A stretch of DNA of 64,000 nt, taken from assembly GCF_037042905.1 (NCBI RefSeq), contig NC_087247.1, forward strand, positions 45,768,420 to 45,832,419. The letters run 5' to 3'. Below are positions 57,111 to 64,000 of the stretch, piece by piece (position 1 is the first letter of the stretch; each line of letters starts with the position of its first letter). Both the position numbers and the translations under genes were made by a program. Below the pieces are notes generated by a model, which saw only the letters and a list, made by a program, of their open reading frames with translations, was not told the DNA's origin and did no database searches. This DNA is from Lytechinus pictus. Taxonomy: Eukaryota > Echinodermata > Echinoidea > Temnopleuroida > Toxopneustidae.

Positions 57111-58965
57111 GCTGATTTATGTGTAACATTACAATCTTATTTTAATTTTGCACATGAGGAATTATTGGGGGGGGGGGAGGCAAAACGATATGTTTGCCCA
57201 CCCAATATATGTTCGCCCTCCTGCCCCCCCCCCCCCAGGATCGACGCCTCTGCCCCCACTCCGGAGTCGGAGGGACCGCATGCGTGTTCCCAAAATGTCC
57301 GATAAAGGGGTAGTTTTTCGCGGGACAAGTCCGGCCCGCGAATTGTAAAAAAAGGGGTGTATTTGACTTTTCACCCGGAGATTTCTTTAAAGGGGGGGGG
57401 GGGGTTCTCTCTATCTCTTTGGACTCCTGAGAAATTTAAAAAGGGGGTTATAAAATATCTTGAATATCACAGAAAAATTGATCAAATTCCTGAAATTGTC
57501 CTGCTAGTTTTGAAAGCTTGTGCTCCATCGTGACATCAGGGAACCTCTATTGTAATGACAGCTTACCTGAGGGTGAAGGGTGTGTGTGTGTGTGTGGGGA
57601 GGGGGTTGTCTGTCTCAGACATTGAGCAGTGTTCCAGATTTAGGGGGGTCTCCATGCAAGGCAGGAAAAGCCCGCGAAAGGGGGTTCAGAAATTTTGGCA
57701 GACATGAGATAGGGGGGTGCTTTCAAAGGGAGGGAACGAGCATATAGGCGTACCCTAAATAACACTGAGTGGGGGAGGGGGGGGGGGCGGGTTTTCACTT
57801 AAAGGACTATCACGATAGGATTTCTTCCGGTGGTTATATTGTAATAGATTTGTTGTGACGTAAACTGCTGAATAAAGGATTAATATCCAATGCGAGCGAG
57901 CGAAGCGACCGAGCAGGTTTTCAATAATTGGAAGACATGATAATCAAAATTCCTTCAAGGGGGTGTAATAATGGGAGAAAATACGGCGAGTGAGCGTAGT
58001 AAACGAGCCTTGAAAAAGTTGTTTCAGTCGTTTAAAATAATATTCATATATTACAAATGATGATAAGGGTAAATTTTCTATAACATTAACTTTAAAAGAA
58101 AAGAGATACATAAAATGAGCAAATAGGGATTAAATATACAGTTAAAGGTAAGATGAGAATGAAATAAAATTGATAATGACTTTCGGGAAAAAGGGTGTCA
58201 TAGGAAAGGACCATAGGCCATCACAGGCCACAATATAATCTTCCAAAAAACGTGGAAATGGCATAATGATGCATATTATGAAAAGGAAAGATTTTGAATA
58301 ATCTTTAAGAGTATATATTGGGAGATGATACATTTCAAATTTTGAGCTAAATTTATAATTGAAATATTCATTACATTGTTGTGTCAATTAATGTGATTTA
58401 AAGTCCCCTATAAATGGATAAAATTGTAAAGAAGAGTGTTTCATTATTAACGGCATTAAGTTGATTTGAAATACTCTTTCCAAAACCAGATAACTTCAAG
58501 TATCTGATCACTTCATTTCCAGAGTGGTTGAAATAATTGACATGTAAGAAACAAGTGTGTGTATGTTTCAGCATCCTGTTTACAAAATAAGTATAGATTA
58601 TCTGATACAAAACTAACCTTGAATAATTTTATTATAAACAGATCCATGTTGGATCGTTGAGTCTTAATAAACCTTCAAACACACATGAATACACCACCCT
58701 CCCACCCGCCCGCGCGCACACACTTACATACGCCAACATTCATCTTACATCCTACAGGTTTATGTTATTTTCATTATTTGTTTTTATAATTAAATTCAGC
58801 CTTGAGAATCCTTGTTCTTGTGCCCCGGGTCTTGTGCCCATCATCCTCTAATTGATATAAGACTTAGCATGAGGCATTTTCATTATAAAGTCCCATAGAA
58901 AGAATCACCAGTAATTAATTTATCTAATAAAAAAATATTGATGAAGTATAATTATGATATTGTAT
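57111..58965. other. Noncoding with many G and C runs
   Basis: Runs of 9 or more G or C near 57168, 57226, 57391 and 57775; (GT)n near 57580; (AC)n near 58700. No gene seen. Confidence 0.5.
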
Positions 58966-61329
58966 GTAATGTTAGTTACCAAAAACATGAACTTTTTTGT
59001 TCTCATTCGCCAGAAAAGAGCTTATATTACATGAAACCTGATAGAATTCCTCCTTAGGTAACACCCCTTCCTTCTACACCAAAATTTAAGATAGGCAAGT
59101 TACAATCACTTCACAGGGTACCATTAAATATGTGTAACGTCAGTTTCCAAGCGGAAATGTAACGTCAGTTACCGAGGTGTAATGTCAGTTACCATGATAA
59201 AACGATGGTTATCAATTAATAGGGAAATGCAAATGTGGTCAATTTCGTTGCGAAAAAAAAAATATTTACTTGTTAATAGTCTTTCACTTAGTTAAATCCC
59301 ACCAGTAGGAGCTTGCTATTGACTTTTAAAAAGTATGTAGGTCACATGGAATACTGTGCTACAGTTATTGTAAATTGTGTTATATGAAATTATGAAGTAA
59401 GTTGTATTCCTATTGGGCCAAAAAACAATATTATGAAATTAGTTTACATAATATAATGTACATGCCAAGTACATAATTGTTTGTATCAGGTAAAAAAAAA
59501 ATTTACTTTCGGGGGCTACTTTTCTCAATTTACTGCTTAAATCTGCAACATTGGATAAGTTTTAAACGGTGCAATGAAGGATGGTTTTCAGGGCCCCTTA
59601 AGTTAATTTCTAGGGTTCATTTGAGCACTTCGGGGCTAAATCGCCCCAACCCTCTTATAATTTCCCCCTGTATACCTGTTAATAGTTTCAGTTGTGTGAT
59701 ACGATTTTGTTTTTGGTGTACAAATAAAGATGAAAATTTAAATTTGGACAGCTCTGATCAATGTTGCATGGATCTGATACACATATAGTTCACAGTTTCA
59801 TTTTTGAAATTGGAGTTTATTTTTATTGACAGCTTAAAAAAAGAAATAAGCAAAGATATTGATTAAATGAAATATGAAGAAAATTGAAATCTGACAGATA
59901 TGAACAAGCATTGCTTGCACTAACCTGATTAGAAAGTCAATGAAACTGTAGTTACATGAAATTCGGGAGAGGGGTAGGAGAGGATACAGGCCTTAATTAA
60001 TTTCTGTCATTTATTGGGAGTTGAAGAAGGAAAAGGTAAAAAAAAATCAACATAAAACTGACGAATATAAAAATTGGGCGCATGATCAGAGAAATCTATG
60101 TGTAACTACCATGCAATATCAAATAACTATCGGAATATATGCATGTAGCTGCTATGCCCCCCCCCCCCCCCGAGTATGTAAGCATTTCTTCTTCTGATTA
60201 TTTGACGTAAATTATTATGATATTTTAAGCCTTAAATGTAGTATGATGGGGTGTCCAAACTTCGCGCACATTTCAAAAATATTCATCAGGCTTAAATTTT
60301 TTCACAAAATATTCATAATTTACACAAAACCAATTCAAGAAATAGTTACCACATTGACGGCAAGATCGTAAACTATAAAATCATGAACGAAAATGTAAAT
60401 TAGGTCAAGGGGATTTGCCGGTATCGCGATCTCAAAATTCTATTCCGATCGGCGAATGCGCGCTGTGCTGGAAAACCGTTCAGAAAAAGTGTGACCTAAC
60501 TTCGCGGACCAAAGTTTTTGTGGACATTTAAACAAAACTCAAGCTCAAAAAGTTAAATATTTATATCAGATTGATGGCAAAATGCTATAGAATCGGTTAG
60601 TACCACATTTAACTCATATTTTTGATGATTTCTGCTTGCAAAATGGTGATATCGTGATGCTTGTTGAGAATATCAGATTTCTTCAAAACGGGCGCTAACG
60701 GTGACAAATTTGCCGATCTTTTGCCAATATTTTCATGAATACTGAACTCATCCTAAAGAAACTTACACCAAAGGGTAATTTTAGGTCGCTTTTCACGTTG
60801 ATGATGTCAGATTTTAAGGATATTGGCTAGTTTTTTAGATAATGACCGTCCGCGAAGTATGGACACGCGCGAAGTTTGGACTTACTGCCATACATGTACA
60901 TTTAGTTTCAGTTACCTACATAATAAGATGTTCAAAGTAAAGAAAAAGAATTTAGAAAAACCGGGCTTTTTTAATTTAAATGTCCCAGGAACTCAGCTTT
61001 ACTGCCAAATCAAACACACTTTCAGGTGAAGCCTTGGACAGAAGATTTATGCAATGATTCCACACATTTTACTTCCACGGTTATCTCTATGGTAAATTTG
61101 TGAGTAATGTTAGTTACGTAATGTCAGTTACCAGCATGGTCGTGGAAAAATTATCATAGCCCCCAAAAGACAGTAACAAATTATTTAATATTTTGACATA
61201 TCTTAATCCAGTAACGAACGTATATTTACATATTCAAATAATCGCTCTATCCACTCAGGAACATGAGATATTTCAATTTTACTAAACACCCTAAAGTTGC
61301 TGTTTCTTTTTTGCGTAATGTCAGTTACC
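58966..61329. repeat. Seven scattered GTAATGTCAGTTACC motifs
   Basis: The near-palindromic word GTAATGTCAGTTACC or a one- to two-base variant occurs, always in the same direction, at 58966, 59134, 59159, 59179, 61104, 61118 and 61315. Both outermost copies are followed by CAAAAACATG..TTTTTTG or CAACACATTTTTTG. This could mark one TIR-less or heavily decayed element; the MITE at 60251-60883 would then be an insertion in it. Confidence 0.55.
60251..60883. mobile_element. MITE with CTTCGCG-rich ends
   Basis: GTGTCCAAACTTCGCGCAC at the left end and the complement of CGCGCGAAGTTTGGAC at the right end form inverted termini. A further inverted pair with AACTTCGCGGACC (60499) and GGTC-type CGTCCGCGAAGTATGG (60845) lies inside. 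No coding capacity. The flanking target duplication is unclear. Confidence 0.7.
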
Positions 61330-61465
61330 AACACATTTTTTGCTCGCTGAAGCGTAACAAAATCAATGTGGTTGCATGAAAGTTAATATCGCTTTATTAA
61401 CTCTATGAAATGCAAACTACCATCATTATTTTGTAGGATGTGAGATACACACTATGAAATGTGTG

Positions 61466-61929
61466 TTAAATTTTAACCTGCCATGCAGTAGAAGAAGTTA
61501 CCGTGAAATTGACCATTAACATACGTTCATTATGTAGGACTATGGTTTTCAAGAAGTAAGACCGACAGAAGTAACCAATTCCACCAATGACACTCAGGCA
61601 TGCAGAAACCTTTATAAATCGCCCCCAATTGGAACGCCATGCACGTTTTCCACCCATCGGTGTCAAGTCCATATTTGGGATACTGATATATGGCTTTCGC
61701 TTTCCACACTGATACACGAAGTCTTCAGTCTTCTTAAAATCTTCTTCATCCATTTCTATCACTTTGTCTTGTCTACCGCAGATGGTGGCCAGTTTGGCGC
61801 ACTCAAATGTCGTGAATTGTTTGTATCGGAAGGTATTCATGTATGTTCCTTTGACCTTGGTATGGCCATCCCGTCCCGATCCCATGGGCCAAGAAAAGTC
61901 GTGTACAATAACACAAACGTTATCCTTTC
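61466..61929 (-). CDS. Copy 5, last exon: end of alpha/beta domain plus one membrane segment
   Basis: After a CTGTTTCAG acceptor it reads GKDNVCVIVHDFSWPMGSGR, then TTFECAKLATICGRQDKVIE and an acidic helix ending FVYQCG. One hydrophobic segment follows (FIKVSACLSVIGGIGYFC), then a short tail to TAA at 61466. With exon 1 the protein is 248 residues, the shortest of the family. The alpha/beta part is conserved; the C-terminus keeps only a single anchor. Either an alternative membrane topology or a truncation. Confidence 0.82.
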
Positions 61930-62355
61930 CTGAAACAGATAAGAGGTAACAAACTTACAGATCATGACATTTTTTTTGTAAACTCTTTGTGATAGTGCAA
62001 TTAAAAACAACTCTGAAAATAAATTTAAAATGAGAACACTAAAAAATTAACAGAGATACAACAACGAACAGTCATTTTCAAATCATATGGGGTTACACCT
62101 CAAAACTTTTCTAGCCATGTGATGACATATTTTATTCCTAAATGTTCTCTATATTACAGGCAAGATAAGAAAACTTGATGCCCATTATATTATTTCTATA
62201 CCAAATAGAATGAATCCTATAGTTTCATCTCATATCGGCCTATAACAGTAGTAGGATCTATCATGTCTATTGTGAATGGACCATGAAATGAAGTAAAGTT
62301 GATGAGTTATTTTAGGCCTATACTGATGTGAAAAGATTCTGTTAAGTTTTCATAC

Positions 62356-62638
62356 CGAAAACTTGTTTGACATGAGGCAAGAACTTGTCATAGAGTGCAT
62401 CCATGACGTCTGTGATTGCAAATTGACGATTGTTGATAGAATGACATACTATCACACCATCCAGTCCTTCACTTGAAAGCCGAAAACTGTCTAAATCATT
62501 ATATGGTAGCTGAATAAATTTAACTGCTACATTGGGGAGACTTTTGACTTTATTTATAAAAGCCTCGATGTTGGACTTCAACGCTGATGTACAGATGCCT
62601 ATCGTAACTGGTCCCGGGTTCAATGATTGACTCTCCAT
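62356..62638 (-). CDS. Copy 5, first coding exon: N-terminal alpha/beta half-domain
   Basis: The ATG at 62638 follows directly on a CTATTCGCAG acceptor. Reads MESQSLNPGPVTIGICTSAL, KSNIEAFINKVKSLPNVAV, KFIQLPYNDLDSFRLSSEGL, DGVIVCHSINNRQFAITDV, and ends KQVFG with a TTCG|GTATGA donor in phase 1. It has the same 283-base length as copies 1 and 4. A longer frame upstream (to 62671) is intronic and should not be used as start. Confidence 0.87.
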
Positions 62639-63760
62639 CTGCGAATAGATAAAGAATGTCAAGATTAACATTAAAAATGAAAATGTGAATTTTAATAATA
62701 TTGTAGAAACAATAACACTGGACCTCTCATGAAATCAAAATTTTGTAGCCATATATTAATTCAAGAAAAATCAAACAGCTTGATTTTGATTCGAAATATC
62801 AAATGCAAATCATATAACAAATATCCCTCACTTTTTTAAATTTCTTATGAAAATTGTGTATCCTCATAGGCCTACTAATTTACATCTCTAAACGCAAGAT
62901 AGGAAGAAAATTGGGAAAGTTAAGCAAATAAAAGGGGAAGTGAGTAAGGAAATGAAAAATAAGAAAGAAAAAGAGGATAAAATTTATGAGAAAGGAAAAA
63001 AAATGAACAGAGCGATTTTATTTTTCAGTTTTGTTTCTTTCTTTGTCTTTAATTTTTTTGTCATTCATTCTATATCTTTCTTGCATCACTATTTTTAACT
63101 TTCTTTTCGATTTTTCCCTGGTCCTTTTCATACCCATTCCCGGAATTATACACGTTGTTGTAGTCACTATGTGTTCTTTTCTTTCTTATTCTCTTTGTCA
63201 TCTTTCCTTTTCTCTCACCCCGTCATCTCCCATCTCTTGCTTGAATTCCTTTTTCCTTCTTTCCGCTGTAGTAACTTTTTATTTCAAATTTCGTCGATTC
63301 TTTCTGCAAGTGGGGTTATATCACTGATCTGTACAGTGGGTTATATATGTGCATATTGTCAGATGCGTCTCAAGTTTCTTTGTTTCATATTCCCGATGAA
63401 GCAACTCCTCATTCATGTCATTGCTTTACTCCAAATACATAGGCCTATACATCTTTATACTCGCACAACTTTGTTTTTGATCAAAGTTTTAAGCTAACCA
63501 ATTTCACGCCATCCAACTATACGAAGGCGATAAAAATGACTTGATTAATATAACAAAATCCTTTCGACTTTTACTTGGTAAATAAGCGGCTTGTTTCCCG
63601 GACATATTTTGATGTTGCCCTGAATAATTATGATAATATGAGAATTACTATTGGCCTATAGAAACCAGCGAACATAAGAACAATGGACAAACATTATATG
63701 TAATTTGAAAGCAATAATAAGACATAATGTTATACGATAATTATTAAAGTTATTACTTAC
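62639..63760. other. 5' UTR intron of copy 5
   Basis: Noncoding, with a CT-rich strand at about 63020-63300 whose apparent frames are low complexity. Bounded on the minus strand by GTAAGT (63760) and CGCAG (62639). Confidence 0.6.
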
Positions 63761-63877
63761 GACGAAGCCGCGCCTCTGTCTTATCGTTTGAAATGCAACA
63801 CCTACCCCTTTTCGTTAGTCTCGGAATGATTTGTCGCACCGTGCGTGTTGTATGTCTGTGTCTCTCAAATCGGTATT
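63761..63877 (-). other. Probable promoter-proximal region and 5' untranslated exon of copy 5
   Basis: On the minus strand it ends GGCTTCGTC|GTAAGTAA, a strong donor, 117 bases from the kappaB site. The same spacing as copy 4 (120 bases) supports both models. Start site not visible. Confidence 0.5.
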
Positions 63878-63888
63878 GGGGATTCCCC
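63878..63888 (-). promoter_or_regulatory. NF-kappaB site of copy 5
   Basis: GGGGATTCCCC palindrome. In gene orientation it is preceded by GCAATGACCTCGGAC and followed by AATACCG, so the TGACCTCG word is upstream here rather than downstream as in copies 1 and 4. Inferred promoter of copy 5. Confidence 0.65.
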
Positions 63889-63954
63889 GTCCGAGGTCAT
63901 TGCGTTAGCCTCTGTTTCAGATATGCATGCATTAATACCGATATCAGATTCAAA

Positions 63955-64000
63955 ACAGAAGAAGAAGAAAGAAGAAGTGGTGGGAGAAAAAGAAGAAAGA
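63955..64000. repeat. (GAA)n simple sequence at window end
   Basis: AGAAGAAGAAGAAAG-type purine repeat running off the right edge. Confidence 0.85.

Noticed and set aside
63031-63497. Hydrophobic frames near 63.1-63.5 kb
   Set aside because: CT-rich simple sequence inside the copy 5 5' UTR intron gives F/L/S-rich frames by composition.
13070-63888. TIR or caspase identity for the five-gene family
   Set aside because: Considered because of the alternating strands and immune-style promoter, but no TIR box or caspase active-site motif (HG, QAC-x-G) is present.

Overview
This is a eukaryotic, AT-rich genomic window. Genes are interrupted by GT-AG introns, and the DNA between them is full of decayed retrotransposons, miniature DNA transposons, tRNA-derived SINEs, microsatellites and long G/C homopolymers. 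The repeat style (SINEs with RNA polymerase III boxes, TIR elements with TA or TTAA targets, frequent GGCCTATA-type words) and an animal-type fucosyltransferase suggest a marine invertebrate deuterostome, most likely an echinoderm such as a sea urchin. This is inference from style, not a database match.

The main content is a dispersed cluster of five paralogous genes that I do not recognise. They are called copies 1 to 5 here: copy 1, minus, 13070-16394; copy 2, minus, 19833-21472; copy 3, plus, 39531-46201; copy 4, plus, 50442-52540; copy 5, minus, 61466-63888. Each copy has a 5' (mostly untranslated) exon, a first main coding exon of about 283 bases, a phase-1 intron, and a last exon. The last exon finishes a compact alternating alpha/beta domain (conserved HDFPWPMG-like motif) and then runs into a very variable membrane-spanning C-terminus. 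Four copies have a near-perfect NF-kappaB palindrome (GGGGATTCCCC or GGGATTCCCC) upstream, 105 to 145 bases before a candidate first splice donor. Copy 2 has an in-frame stop in its first exon and a decayed kappaB site, so it is probably a pseudogene. Copy 3 has lost the usual start codon but can start in the upstream exon. The 3' two thirds of exon 1 is almost identical in four copies while the last exon is highly diverged, which looks like gene conversion next to diversification. I read the cluster as a probable inducible, membrane-anchored immune-type family, possibly a degenerate AIG1/GIMAP-like G domain; that function is a hypothesis.

Other genes: the last two coding exons of an unrecognised conserved gene (1669-2727, plus); a complete single-coding-exon alpha-1,3-fucosyltransferase of family GT10 (29084-30475, minus); and a well-folded tRNA gene with anticodon TCA (56125-56196, plus) inside a duplicated segment.

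Mobile elements: a broken CR1/Jockey-like LINE (25029-28382) and a second copy of its 3' end (31614-32540, minus); an L1/Tx1-like LINE fragment inside a 3.5 kb TIR element that has swollen the intron of copy 3 (41418-44908); a LINE split by a 606-base TA-flanked MITE (53122-53727); a probable solo LTR (37812-38724); a TIR element carrying a RecQ-like helicase scrap (33505-34440); at least six further MITE or foldback elements; SINEs at 5200, 8957, 15318 and 18236. Several TIR elements carry an iterated internal motif, a recurring architecture in this window. All calls were made by reading; no alignments or searches could be run.
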